Assembly (NCBI RefSeq): GCF_024347075.1
Contig: NZ_AP024900.1
Coordinates: 1,922,001 to 1,986,000 of the forward strand
DNA: 64,000 nt
Direction: 5' to 3'
Origin: Vibrio rarus
GTDB lineage: Bacteria > Pseudomonadota > Gammaproteobacteria > Enterobacterales > Vibrionaceae
This document shows positions 34,579 to 42,826 of this stretch, piece after piece. The first letter of the stretch is position 1. Each line of letters begins with the position of its first letter. Both the position numbers and the translations under genes were made by a program. The notes below the pieces were generated by a model, which saw only the letters and a program-made list of their open reading frames with translations, was not told where the DNA came from and searched no databases.

Positions 34579-35970
34579 TCAATATTTGGTTAACCGAGAC
34601 AGTTCCAGATCTTCATTTAACACCTGTAAATCTGTAGACACTTCTTTTCCTTGTAGGGAACTATTCACTTGGTCTAAATCAAATTCAGTTAATGTGCCTA
34701 CCGCACGTTTAAGACGTAAATTGTTGTACAAATAATCATAGCGGGCCGCAGAGTACTCGGTACGAGCAATGAAAAGATCCCGCACCGCATCAAGCACTGT
34801 AACCCCTGTTGTGACACCAGATTCAAAGGATTGCTCTTTAAATTCTACGGCCGACTCATACGCTTCTACTGATTTTTTCAGAGCTTCTACTTTACTAATG
34901 GAGCTGGTGACGCCAGTGAAAGCATCGCGAGTTTCTCGTGAGGTTTGTCGCCACGACTGCTCGAGTTCATTACGGGATTTTTCATACAAGCTTTCCGTTT
35001 CACGAACCCTTGAAGAGACCGAGCCACCCGCATAAATAGGCACTTTTAAACGAATCATTACATCAGCAGTTTCTAACTCACTGCCACCGCCAAACAATGA
35101 ACCACGAGTCTCAGAGATGTTATAAGAAGCCACTAAATCCAGTTCAGGATAATGTCCCCCCTGCTGGCTGCGGATTTCTTCGCGAGCGGCCTCAAGGGCA
35201 CTTTGTTTTGCTAAAATAGTAGGGTTATTTTTTTGAGCGTTTTCAATCCAGGTTTGAACTTGATACGGGTCGGGTTTAACTAAGCTCAGCTCGTCACCCA
35301 AAGTGGACAATGTGGCGGGAATGGTTCCGGTTAATTCATAAAGCCCTTGTAACGCATCTCGTAGGGAGTTACCAATTTCAATTTTACGTGCTTGCGCTTG
35401 TAGCAACCGCGCTTCTGAGTCCAACACATCGGTTCTTCTAGCGAGGCCATTAGCCGCTTGCGTCCCCACAAACTCATTCAACTCTTGAAGTGACTTCACT
35501 TCTGCATCAATGCCTAAATAAATATCGCGCTTCTTAAGTACGGTAAAATACGCTCTTGCCACTCGTAGCATTAGCTCTTGCCTTACATCTTCAAGCTCAG
35601 CTGCTACTCGTTTAACATCTTGTTCAGACTGAGAAAAAGCTGCCCAATTACTGAAACTATAGATAGACTGGGTTAAGGAAAGAGTTAAATCGTTGGTGGG
35701 GTAATCGGTAGAGCCGGTTTGATAAACCTGGTTATCCGCGCTGATGATTTTTTGATAAGTCTGGGTATGACTCAATTCAAGGTCCAATGTAGGAAGTAGA
35801 AAAGCAAGTGCTTGCTCATACACCTCTTTATCCGCATCATGCTGAGCAATACCTGCACGATATATGGGATCATATTGTAATGCTTGTTGATACACATCGA
35901 GCAAATTCTCCGCGCTGGCATTTGAGACCAAAGCCCCAAGCGTTAGCACGCTGAACAGTTTCCTAATCAT
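34579..35970 (-). CDS. TolC-family outer-membrane channel protein
   Basis: 463 residues with a signal peptide (MIRKLFSVLTLGALVSNASA) and the two tandem repeats of long helices typical of TolC: LLDVYQQALQYDPIYRAGIAQHDADKE opens the first and NAQKNNPTILAKQSALEAAREEI the second. PELDLVASYN and VPIYAGGSVSSRVRE are the usual strand and turn signatures. TolC trimers form the outer-membrane exit duct of tripartite exporters. As first gene of the minus-strand block it probably serves the giant protein together with the three adaptors. A small hairpin (34552-34571) lies just after the stop, and 92 bp separate it from sapC. It is slightly longer than E. coli mature TolC's core and ends in a polar tail. 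Confidence 0.92.
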   Translation of the reverse strand: MIRKLFSVLTLGALVSNASAENLLDVYQQALQYDPIYRAGIAQHDADKEVYEQALAFLLPTLDLELSHTQTYQKIISADNQVYQTGSTDYPTNDLTLSLTQSIYSFSNWAAFSQSEQDVKRVAAELEDVRQELMLRVARAYFTVLKKRDIYLGIDAEVKSLQELNEFVGTQAANGLARRTDVLDSEARLLQAQARKIEIGNSLRDALQGLYELTGTIPATLSTLGDELSLVKPDPYQVQTWIENAQKNNPTILAKQSALEAAREEIRSQQGGHYPELDLVASYNISETRGSLFGGGSELETADVMIRLKVPIYAGGSVSSRVRETESLYEKSRNELEQSWRQTSRETRDAFTGVTSSISKVEALKKSVEAYESAVEFKEQSFESGVTTGVTVLDAVRDLFIARTEYSAARYDYLYNNLRLKRAVGTLTEFDLDQVNSSLQGKEVSTDLQVLNEDLELSRLTKY

Positions 35971-36117
35971 TTTTTCATCCCTGCACTTAAAACGATCAAA
36001 TCCATCAATCGAGTAAAAACATCACACCCAAGCACCCACTCGATAAGGCGGGCTTATACATTAACAACAAGTATACACATCATTTACAAAATGACACAAC
36101 CAGCAACAATAATTATT

Positions 36118-36238
36118 CTCAAACACCAGCCACCCATTCTCAAATACTAGCCACCCACCTTATTTCCACCTTAATTTAGCCACCCATAACAAAACAACCA
36201 CTCACCTTAATTTAGCCACCCATAACAAAACAACCATT
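36118..36238. repeat. Short direct repeats with GCCACCCAT core, left flank of the transposase gene
   Basis: Two near-identical 36-bp copies (36167-36202 and 36203-36238) contain TTAATTTAGCCACCCATAAC. Just before them are two 21-bp copies (36118-36138 and 36139-36159) with the CAGCCACCCA / TAGCCACCCA core. The core is the reverse complement of ATGGGTGGC and ATGGGTGTC motifs on the other side of the transposase gene, so the element is framed by inverted motifs. The rest of the 458-bp gap to tolC holds no gene I can support. Confidence 0.75.
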
Positions 36239-36428
36239 TAAAGGCATCAACTCTCATGCCTTCAGGAATTCATCACCAGTGACGACAGTGGGCAGGAAAA
36301 TACTCTTTAAATAGTTATAAATGTCGAGTTTTGATTGCTAAATCAAGAAATCGATTCCATAGAGAAAAACGAAATCACCCAATGCTTGATTGGGTATTAT
36401 GAATGGCGTTTTATTTGTTAATAAAAAA

Positions 36429-37403
36429 CTAACTTGCTAGGTGTTGGCAACACCAAGAAAAGTGCCGTCGTCGTTTTCCGAGGTGTTCACAATAACAAGT
36501 GAGTTCTTCCAGTGTCCCAACCGGACCACGAAACAACCGACCAAATTCAGTTGTTAATTTCAGCCAGTTATCACTTGGAATGTGCATTTTTGTTAGTAAT
36601 TGAGAACTTTCCTCACTCATTAATCCACGTTTGCCATGACTAATAATACGTCCAGTTTCGGCTACTAACGTTAGATAATCTTTAAGAGAAAACGGGAGAT
36701 TTTTGTTATTTGTATTGACTTCATTTCCACTAAAAGGCAATAAACTTTTCGGTTGCTCACCTTTTATAGCAGCCCTAATGCGAAGTTGAATACTCGTATG
36801 ATCGGATTGCTCTGGAGTGTCGGTCATTTTTGCTCTAATAGGATTGAGATCGACGTAAGCCATGCACGTCAAAAGTGCAGTTTCATCTAATAAGGCTTGC
36901 GACTTAAATCGCCCCTCCCAAAAACGACCAGTACAGTTATCCTCTTGATTTGCTTGACGAGCAATGGGTTCATTTAAACAACGCATGAACCAACTAATAT
37001 CACACAACCGGCTGCGATAAGTCGCAATGGTATGTTTTAATATCGATATTTCTGCAGGTGCCACTAGCTCACCTTTGACAAACCGATGAGTTAGATCATC
37101 CCCTTTAAATAGTTGATGCCATTGCTGCAAAACCTCGCTATCTGTCCAGTTATTGGCAGTGTCAATATCGATCCGCAATATCACATGCAAGTGATTAGAC
37201 ATAACGGCAAAAGCCGCTACATCGATGGCAAAAATAGCCTCTAATTTCATTAACAATGACTCAACCCAACCTCTTCTATGGTCATAATTTTTACCAGAAA
37301 ATGAGTCATCACCGCATAAATACGCACGCCGAACCACGCGACTGCAACAGTGATAATAGGGTGTATCTTCAATACTAATTTGAGTGCGTCTAGGACGTGG
37401 CAT
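36429..37403 (-). mobile_element. REP-associated tyrosine (Y1/HUH) transposase
   Basis: A 324-residue protein with the Y1 transposase fold. The HUH metal motif is in MSNHLHVIL (His71, His73) and the candidate catalytic tyrosine is Tyr183 in AYVDLNPIRA, the signature of REP-associated (RAYT) and IS200-like transposases. A GRFWEGRFKSQALLDE block lies between them, and a C-terminal extension of about 120 residues follows. These enzymes cut single-stranded DNA at short palindromic repeats and can spread REP sequences. The gene is flanked by repeats with GCCACCCAT on the left and ATGGGTGKC on the right, its probable substrates. The frame is intact. It separates the giant-protein locus from an efflux operon, suggesting the neighbourhood was assembled by transfer. 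Confidence 0.87.
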
Positions 37404-37443
37404 AAGAATACTCCAGCATTGATGGCTTCCTAAAGTTTAGTCG

Positions 37444-37637
37444 ATAGTTGAGATCGTGCTATTTGCTATGGATGGCAAATGTAATTGTGCATTACTGATT
37501 TGACTTAATCATGGATGTCTTAAATTAATCAATAGTTGAGATCGTGTTATTTGCTATGGATGGCAAATGTAATTGTGCATTACTGATTTGACTTAATCAT
37601 GGGTGTCTTAAATTAATCATGGGTGGCCTGATTTAAT
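37444..37637. repeat. 88-bp tandem duplication plus ATGGGTGGC end motif, right flank of the transposase gene
   Basis: Two adjacent 88-bp copies (37444-37531 and 37532-37619) differ at about two positions. Each ends with ATGG(A/G)TGTCTTAAATTAATCA. A third, partial motif, ATGGGTGGCCTGATTTAA (about 37619-37636), follows. These are inverted relative to the TTAATTTAGCCACCCAT motifs at 36.2 kb, so the transposase gene lies between oppositely oriented copies. Confidence 0.8.
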
Positions 37638-37714
37638 AGGTGTATTGATATGCTATTGATTTCAATATGGAAAATTATTTCTTTTGTTTTTATCACACTA
37701 GATACGTTAATTTT

Positions 37715-37775
37715 TGTTGCAGGTGCAACATAAACACACTATGATTGCCGTCGTTAATTTGTTGCAGGTGAAACA
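37715..37775 (+). promoter_or_regulatory. Promoter with two candidate MarR operators
   Basis: TGTTGCA-GG-TGCAACA (37715-37730) is a perfect 7-bp inverted repeat. A second copy, TGTTGCA-GG-TGAAACA (37760-37775), has one mismatch, lies 45 bp downstream and covers the ribosome-binding site of the HlyD gene. A candidate promoter, TTGCAG (37717-37722), 17 bp, TATGAT (37740-37745), places the first palindrome over the -35 box and the second in the leader. The MarR protein encoded at the end of the operon is the likely ligand-responsive repressor; this is inference. Confidence 0.65.
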
Positions 37776-37777
37776 TT

Positions 37778-38827
37778 ATGATGCATAAAGTATATCAATG
37801 GATATTGTCTTTTATTCTTGGGGTCAGTGTTATTTTTGCTGTGTTTTTAGTCGCGAGTGATAATCTTGCGCCTTTTACAACGCAAGCGCAGTTACATATT
37901 CCAACCAGTCGCATTGCTGCTGAAGTCTCAGCTTCCGTTGTAGAACTGGTTGTTAAAAATGAACAAGAAGTAAAAAAGGGGGATGTGTTAGTTAAACTTG
38001 ATCCAACCCGTTACCAATTAGCATTGCAAGAAGCTAACGCTGCTCTCGTGCAAGCAAAGCAACGTTTACTAGCTAAAAAACAACAACTTAATGGTTCTCG
38101 GGCGGCCTTACTTCAGCGTAAGAAAGAGTATGAAAACGCGCAAAGGAAGCTAAATCGAAACCTGCAGTTATCCAAAAAACACCTGATTAGCCAAGAGATG
38201 CTAGATAACAGCCGTGCTGAATCGGTTGTGCGCCAACAAGCAGTAAAAGCCTCACAAGCTCAAATTGCACAACTACAAGCAGAGTTATTACAAAATAGTG
38301 ACTCAGGTGCACTTGCCATTGCTCGAGCTAAAGTGTCTGAGGCTGAATTAAATCTAGCCAAAACCACCATACTCGCGCCAGTTGACGGAGTGATCAGTAA
38401 CTTAAATTTAAACAAAGGGAGCTATGTTGGTGCGGGTAGTCCGATTTTATTTCTTGTTGATCGACAACGTGCATGGGTAAATGCAGACTTTAATGAGAAA
38501 GGGATGCATCACCTACAAACGGGTGCCCAAGTAAGGTTGGTATTTGATGCTTTACCCGGCCAAGTCTTCGATGGACAGGTGAACGGGCATGAACTAGCAA
38601 TACATGATGCAAGCAGTGACAACAATGGTCTTGCACATGTAGTCAATGACGATCATTGGATTCGAGACCAACAAAAAGTACGTACACAAATTACTATGAC
38701 CCGCATAGACCCGACCTTATTTTCAGGTTCCAAAGTGAGTGTTATGGTAAAACCTGAATCCACAATGTGGAGTGCTCTAGGAAGTGCCTGGATGGGGCTT
38801 TTATCAACAATCCGTTACTTGGTGTAG
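37778..38827 (+). CDS. HlyD family secretion protein (EmrA-like periplasmic adaptor)
   Basis: 349 residues: one N-terminal membrane segment (about 8-26, ILSFILGVSVIFAVFLVAS), first lipoyl half (SASVVELVVKNEQEVKKGDVLVKLDPTRY), a long coiled coil of about 120 residues rich in Gln/Lys, second half (ILAPVDGVISNLNLNKGSYVGAG) and a beta-barrel with WVNADFNEKGMHHLQTG. This is the usual EmrA-type layout. It forms an efflux unit with the membrane protein encoded immediately downstream. ATG at 37778 has AGGTG seven bases upstream; a second ATG follows directly. The operon order adaptor / DUF2955 permease / MarR regulator points to export of an organic toxicant or metabolite, not to the giant protein, which has its own adaptors. 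Confidence 0.9.
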   Translation: MMHKVYQWILSFILGVSVIFAVFLVASDNLAPFTTQAQLHIPTSRIAAEVSASVVELVVKNEQEVKKGDVLVKLDPTRYQLALQEANAALVQAKQRLLAKKQQLNGSRAALLQRKKEYENAQRKLNRNLQLSKKHLISQEMLDNSRAESVVRQQAVKASQAQIAQLQAELLQNSDSGALAIARAKVSEAELNLAKTTILAPVDGVISNLNLNKGSYVGAGSPILFLVDRQRAWVNADFNEKGMHHLQTGAQVRLVFDALPGQVFDGQVNGHELAIHDASSDNNGLAHVVNDDHWIRDQQKVRTQITMTRIDPTLFSGSKVSVMVKPESTMWSALGSAWMGLLSTIRYLV

Positions 38828-38836
38828 AGGTTGATA

Positions 38837-39853
38837 ATGAACCACTCAACACGTGGCCCGATTAATTGGCCTGAAGTCATCTGGATTTCCTCTATTGTGT
38901 CACTGGGTATGTTGGCACAAATAGGGTTACAACTTGGCATTGCCGCCTACTTAGCTTTGTTCCCTGTTATGGCGGCAACAAAACTTAATGACTATTCATT
39001 ATCCGGTATGCTTAAGGCTTTTTATCCTATTGTATTGGTGGCTTGTGCTGCATTATTAGTTAATCAACTTTTTTCGGCCCACCCTGCCGTTGTGTGGTGT
39101 ATAAGCCTTTGGGTATTTGATCGCGCACGACGCTGGGCTGACTCCCCCAGCAAGTTAGGCTTTATTTTGATCCCGTTACTTAACTGGTTTTTAGTCACTA
39201 TTTTTGCTCAACAAAGTCATTTTGTGATGATCGATTGGGTGCGAGATATGACAGTAAGCATGTTAACAACCATGGTTGTTGTTCGCTTTGTATGTTTATT
39301 TTTGTCACCACCAAAGTCAATGCCACCACCCAAAATGCCTAACTCACCAGTCACTTACCGTCAAAGACTGATTTTTGTTACCATGCTAGGCATAGGATTA
39401 GGTTTCTTAATGTTAGTGAATTTGGTTTCAGCGACCTTTTGCATGATGCCGGTCATCGTTGCCGCGGCACAAAGCCGTGAGGAACACTATCAAATGGTGA
39501 TTCGGAACTGTCTTTTTGCACATGTGGGTGGCTGCGCATTAGTCATGATTTTTATCAGCTTGTTAGCTGGGCAACATATTCATAATTTAATTTATATTCT
39601 ATGCCTTGGTGGCTTAATCACCCTTATTGCTGTCTGGATTAGCGGCAGTCGAGGTGGCACTCGAGGATTACACAGTGAAGCTATGTTAGGCACTATGCTG
39701 CCATTACAATTATACGTTTCTGCTACCGATCTTGGTCTGCAGAATATCTATTTTCGCGGAGAACTAATGTTTACGGTATTAGTAATATTAGTGATTTGCC
39801 AAGGGGTTATTTATGGATCATCCAATGCCAATATCAATCACCGGAATCAATAG
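38837..39853 (+). CDS. DUF2955-family inner-membrane protein (FUSC-like exporter component)
   Basis: About 338 residues with roughly nine to ten membrane segments in two clusters separated by a short Pro-rich loop (SPPKSMPPPKMPNSPVTYRQR). The layout resembles DUF2955 / aromatic-acid exporter-like (FUSC) proteins that pair with a HlyD adaptor. The ATG at 38837 is preceded by AGAGG at six bases; a TTG two codons earlier is less likely. The gene follows the adaptor by 9 bp and its end overlaps the marR gene by 41 bp, so the three genes form one operon. The substrate is unknown. It could act as the membrane pore for small organic anions by analogy with AaeB. Confidence 0.8.
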   Translation: MNHSTRGPINWPEVIWISSIVSLGMLAQIGLQLGIAAYLALFPVMAATKLNDYSLSGMLKAFYPIVLVACAALLVNQLFSAHPAVVWCISLWVFDRARRWADSPSKLGFILIPLLNWFLVTIFAQQSHFVMIDWVRDMTVSMLTTMVVVRFVCLFLSPPKSMPPPKMPNSPVTYRQRLIFVTMLGIGLGFLMLVNLVSATFCMMPVIVAAAQSREEHYQMVIRNCLFAHVGGCALVMIFISLLAGQHIHNLIYILCLGGLITLIAVWISGSRGGTRGLHSEAMLGTMLPLQLYVSATDLGLQNIYFRGELMFTVLVILVICQGVIYGSSNANINHRNQ

Positions 39854-40277
39854 CTTAGATACAAATCCAATGTTTTTAATGGGCTTGGTTTATAAGCAAT
39901 TTCGCTGCAATGTTTCAACACAAATGAGTGCAATGAACATTACTTTAGAAATGTATGGCGCCCTACGTGTATTACATGAACAAGGGGAAATGACACAGCA
40001 GCAATTAGCTGATTATTTACTCAGAAACCGCTCTGTTACGAAACGGCTTGTTGATAATGGGATTAAATTTGGCTTAATTATCGCGAATAAAAGCGCAACA
40101 AATAAAAAAGTGAAACTACTGACGCTAACACCTGATGGTGAGCAGATGGTCAACCAATGCACACCTATCATCAATAACATTACTCAGCAATTTCAAGATA
40201 AACTTAGTAAATCTGAATCCAAGAAACTGGTAACGCTGTTATCCAAACTGATTAGCAGCGATCACTTCGTGGATTAG
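39813..40277 (+). CDS. MarR family transcriptional regulator
   Basis: 154 residues with a winged-helix core: ITLEMYGALRVLHEQGEMTQQQLADYLLRNRSVTKRLVDNGIKFGLI is the recognition region, followed by the wing ANKSATNKKVKLLTLTPDGEQMV and a C-terminal dimerisation helix. MarR proteins usually repress a nearby efflux operon and release it when a small molecule binds. ATG is preceded by AAGGGG six bases upstream and lies inside the end of the DUF2955 gene. The two palindromes upstream of the operon (37715-37775) are its most likely targets, giving autoregulation. Typical MarR length is 140-160 residues. Confidence 0.87.
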   Translation: MDHPMPISITGINSLDTNPMFLMGLVYKQFRCNVSTQMSAMNITLEMYGALRVLHEQGEMTQQQLADYLLRNRSVTKRLVDNGIKFGLIIANKSATNKKVKLLTLTPDGEQMVNQCTPIINNITQQFQDKLSKSESKKLVTLLSKLISSDHFVD

Positions 40278-40304
40278 CCCTTAATTAAAAATAACAATAA
40301 ATCA

Positions 40305-40326
40305 CTGAGCTTAGCGTAAGGCTCAG
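40305..40326 (-). terminator. Terminator for the lipoprotein gene, possibly bidirectional
   Basis: CTGAGC / GCTCAG arms around a 10-base loop; on the minus strand a T-rich tract (TGATTTATTGTTATTTTT) follows. It lies between the convergent marR and lipoprotein genes. Confidence 0.55.
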
Positions 40327-40330
40327 ACAC

Positions 40331-40981
40331 TCAACGACACTTAGTCCCAGATGGCAACTCGAAGGTATACTTATAATCTATTGGTTTATTAAGATCTAAT
40401 CTAGCAATGGTTTGCTCGGCTAAAAATTGGTATAAAAATTGGGTATCACAAACATTATTGTAAGTAGAACCCTCAGTAAGCAATTCTTGTCTGCGGTCAT
40501 CCGCATTCCAGAAGTTGAGCTTATACGTCGTTATCGTATGTATGCCCGTTTTAGTAGAGCTACCGGTCACACCAAATTTTTTGTCTTTAGTTGTCGTACA
40601 CTTAGTACCAGAGGCATTGCATTTAGTATGGGTTGTGCCTGTTTCAACCATGCCATAATCGTCAGAGGTATATTGATAGGTTTGTGATCTTTTATTTACA
40701 CTAACAAAAGCTTCAACATCAACTTCCACGGCTTGTGATTTAACATCGCTCTCGGAAAACACATTCAAAAAACCACGCTTATGCAAAGCTTCAATGGTAG
40801 GTTTCACATAGTATTTAGATTGAATGTCAGACTTATCAGCCACTGCCACTACTATGTTTTCATTCATTGAATAATTAACATCAGGATCAACCATACTGTA
40901 CTGGCTTGCGCTTATATAATTTGCACAACCAGATAAGATGACAGGTACTAGCCCAACCATAAGCCATTGTTTAATGTTCAT
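40331..40981 (-). CDS. Lipoprotein of unknown function
   Basis: 216 residues starting with a lipoprotein signal peptide: a short basic start, a hydrophobic core and lipobox LSGC, so Cys19 or so would be acylated. The mature part has SDVKSQAVEVDVEAFVSVNKRSQTYQYTSDDYGMVETGTT, resembling the beta-rich DUF4136/LptE-like style of small envelope lipoproteins, and a CNASGTKCTTTKDKK stretch with two cysteines that may pair. A final C (SGTKCR) is near the end. No clear family was recognised. It is convergent with the MarR operon and sits in the repeat-rich accessory segment, so it may be horizontally acquired cargo. Location is probably the inner leaflet of the outer membrane. Confidence 0.7.
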   Translation of the reverse strand: MNIKQWLMVGLVPVILSGCANYISASQYSMVDPDVNYSMNENIVVAVADKSDIQSKYYVKPTIEALHKRGFLNVFSESDVKSQAVEVDVEAFVSVNKRSQTYQYTSDDYGMVETGTTHTKCNASGTKCTTTKDKKFGVTGSSTKTGIHTITTYKLNFWNADDRRQELLTEGSTYNNVCDTQFLYQFLAEQTIARLDLNKPIDYKYTFELPSGTKCR

Positions 40982-41280
40982 AATGCCGTTTTCAAGTCAA
41001 TTTTATGCGCATCATACGTCATAAATAACATGTAAATGTTGATGAAAAATCAATTTTTACAATGCACAGATTTAAAATACCCAAATGCCACTCAACATCA
41101 GTCTTTTCAAAGATGCCAGTGTCACGTCATATAGACATAACACCCTATCTATCTCTAATGGCCACCCTACCCTTAAAACTTCCACTTTATCAGCACGACT
41201 GCTAATCCCACTAAACACACTTGTTTCAGACTATTACAGACCATGGCCACCCATTGTAAATAACAAGATTACATATCAGA

Positions 41281-41472
41281 AATGAATGCATTACCTGTTA
41301 GCAAACAGGAAGTTAGGTTAAATCTGAAAATATACAAACTGGGTACTTTAATGTGGGTGTCCGGATAAATCCTCAAAATGAATGCATTACCTGTTAACAG
41401 ACTGGAAGTTAGATTAAATCTGAAAATATACAAAACTGGGTACTTTAGTATGGGTGTCCATATAAATCGATA
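41281..41472. repeat. 96-bp tandem duplication with TGGGTGTCC motif
   Basis: Two copies begin with AATGAATGCATTACCTGTTA at 41281 and 41377; they share about 90% of bases and end with a TGGGTGTCC motif similar to the ATGGGTGTC motif beside the transposase gene. After them TATAAATCG recurs at 41461, 41471 and 41484. The remainder of the 673-bp stretch between the lipoprotein gene and the tRNA has a lone GGCCACCCAT motif (about 41243) and no gene I can support. Confidence 0.75.
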
Positions 41473-41654
41473 TAAATCGTGCATATAAATCGTGATTAAA
41501 GTAGCTGAATTTGATTCGCTATAAACACAATTATTTACACTCCGTTCTACAAATGGGTCCATGAGGCATCACCAAGGCACGCGCTTACTTGACTACAAAC
41601 GCCAAAAACGACAAAGGCCTGACAACTTGAAAAGCTGTCAGGCCTTATAGAATG

Positions 41655-41731
41655 TGGCGCGCCCTGTAGGATTCGAACCTACGACCACATCCTTAGAAGG
41701 GACGTGCTCTATCCAGCTGAGCTAAGGGCGC
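41655..41731 (-). tRNA. tRNA-Arg (anticodon UCU)
   Basis: A 77-nt cloverleaf with the CCA end encoded. The acceptor stem is GCGCCCT / AGGGCGC, the D arm has AGCTCAGCTGGATAGAGC, the anticodon loop CTTCTAA has UCU for AGA codons, and the T arm is GTAGGTTCGAATCCTAC. It marks the boundary between the repeat-rich accessory segment and the core genes beginning with folD, a usual type of integration point, but I found no duplicate of its 3' end in the window. Confidence 0.97.
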
Positions 41732-41847
41732 GCTATAGGGAAAGGATTATACGAGTTGAGAGGCGTGGGTCAACGAGTTTGTCTCACATTTTCTTCTAAG
41801 TGTTGAAAAAAAAGACAATGCTGTGATTTTTATGGATAAAACATCAT

Positions 41848-41863
41848 AAGCAAACGTTTGCTT
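41848..41863. promoter_or_regulatory. PurR-type operator upstream of folD
   Basis: AAGCAAACGTTTGCTT is a perfect 16-bp palindrome close to the E. coli PurR consensus ACGCAAACGTTTGCGT. It lies 68 bp before the folD start. PurR represses purine and one-carbon genes when hypoxanthine or guanine is present; binding here is inference from the sequence match. Confidence 0.75.
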
Positions 41864-41931
41864 TGTAGCAAAAGTGTTTCTTTTCTGCGACAATGCGCGC
41901 AAATGTTGAACCGCATAAAATAGGGATCGTC

Positions 41932-42786
41932 ATGACTGCTCAAAATATTGATGGGAAACTCATTTCTCAAACTGTTCGTTCTGAAGTTAAGGCTCGTGTT
42001 AAGGCTCGCACTGATGCGGGATTACGCGCTCCTGGCTTGGCTGTGGTGCTGGTTGGTCAAGACCCCGCTTCACAAGTCTATGTGGGCAGTAAACGCCGTG
42101 CCTGTGAGGAAGTCGGCTTTGTATCTAAGTCTTTTGACCTTCCCTCTTCCGCAACAGAACAAGAGCTATTAGCTCTGATTGATCAATTGAATGTTGATGA
42201 TGAAGTGGATGGTATTTTGGTTCAACTTCCGCTACCTGCTGGTATTGATTCTACGGATATTCTTGAACGTATTATTCCGGAGAAAGATGTGGATGGCTTC
42301 CATCCTTACAATGTTGGTCGTCTGGCGCAACGCATGCCTAAGCTTCGTTCATGTACGCCTAAAGGTATCATTACACTGTTAGAACGTTACAACATCCCTA
42401 CTCATGGCAAGCATGCCGTGATTGTGGGTGCATCTAATATTGTTGGTCGCCCGATGACATTAGAGTTGCTTCTTGCCGGTTGTACTACCACAACTTGTCA
42501 TCGCTTTACCAAAGATCTGGAAAGCCATGTACGCCAAGCTGATGTGCTCGTGGTGGCGGTTGGTAAACCTAATTTTGTACCGGGACACTGGGTGAAAAAA
42601 GGCGCGGTTGTGATCGATGTAGGCATCAACCGTTTAGAGAGTGGCAAGCTTATTGGCGATGTGGAGTACGACGTAGCAAAACAAAATGCCAGCTTCATCA
42701 CTCCAGTCCCTGGGGGCGTTGGACCTATGACGGTAGCTAGCTTAATTGAAAACACTCTGATTGCTTGTGAACGATACGGCAAGTAA
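41932..42786 (+). CDS. folD: Methylenetetrahydrofolate dehydrogenase / cyclohydrolase FolD
   Basis: FolD interconverts 5,10-methylene-, methenyl- and 10-formyl-tetrahydrofolate in the cytoplasm, feeding purine and formyl-methionine synthesis. The protein shows the folate-site residues in [19 protein letters not shown] (with the Lys of the YVxxK motif), [11 protein letters not shown], the P-E-K-D-V-D-G-F-H block and the NADP-binding [13 protein letters not shown], followed by ATCHRFT-like and VIDVGIN segments and PGGVGPMT. The start chosen is ATG at 41932 (AGGGA five bases upstream), giving 284 residues like E. coli FolD (288); the 13 codons in front lack a site. A PurR-type box precedes it and a strong terminator follows. 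Confidence 0.97.
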   Translation: MTAQNIDGKLISQTVRSEVKARVKARTDAGLRAPGLAVVLVGQDPASQVYVGSKRRACEEVGFVSKSFDLPSSATEQELLALIDQLNVDDEVDGILVQLPLPAGIDSTDILERIIPEKDVDGFHPYNVGRLAQRMPKLRSCTPKGIITLLERYNIPTHGKHAVIVGASNIVGRPMTLELLLAGCTTTTCHRFTKDLESHVRQADVLVVAVGKPNFVPGHWVKKGAVVIDVGINRLESGKLIGDVEYDVAKQNASFITPVPGGVGPMTVASLIENTLIACERYGK

Positions 42787-42793
42787 GTTTCGT

Positions 42794-42817
42794 TTGAGCG
42801 AGGTTTTCCTCGCTCAA
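42794..42817. terminator. Terminator between folD and the transglycosylase gene
   Basis: Perfect 10-bp arms TTGAGCGAGG / CCTCGCTCAA with a TTTT loop, followed by TGTTTT on the plus strand. It serves folD and may act on the convergent gene as well. Confidence 0.85.
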
Positions 42818-42826
42818 TGTTTTACC

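Noticed and set aside
41269..41562. 97-codon minus-strand frame in the tandem repeat near 41.4 kb
   Set aside because: The translation repeats itself (VPSLYIFRFNLTS) only because the DNA is duplicated; no ribosome-binding site was seen.
41655..41731. tRNA-Arg as an attachment site of an integrative element
   Set aside because: No second copy of the tRNA 3' end and no integrase gene were found in the window.
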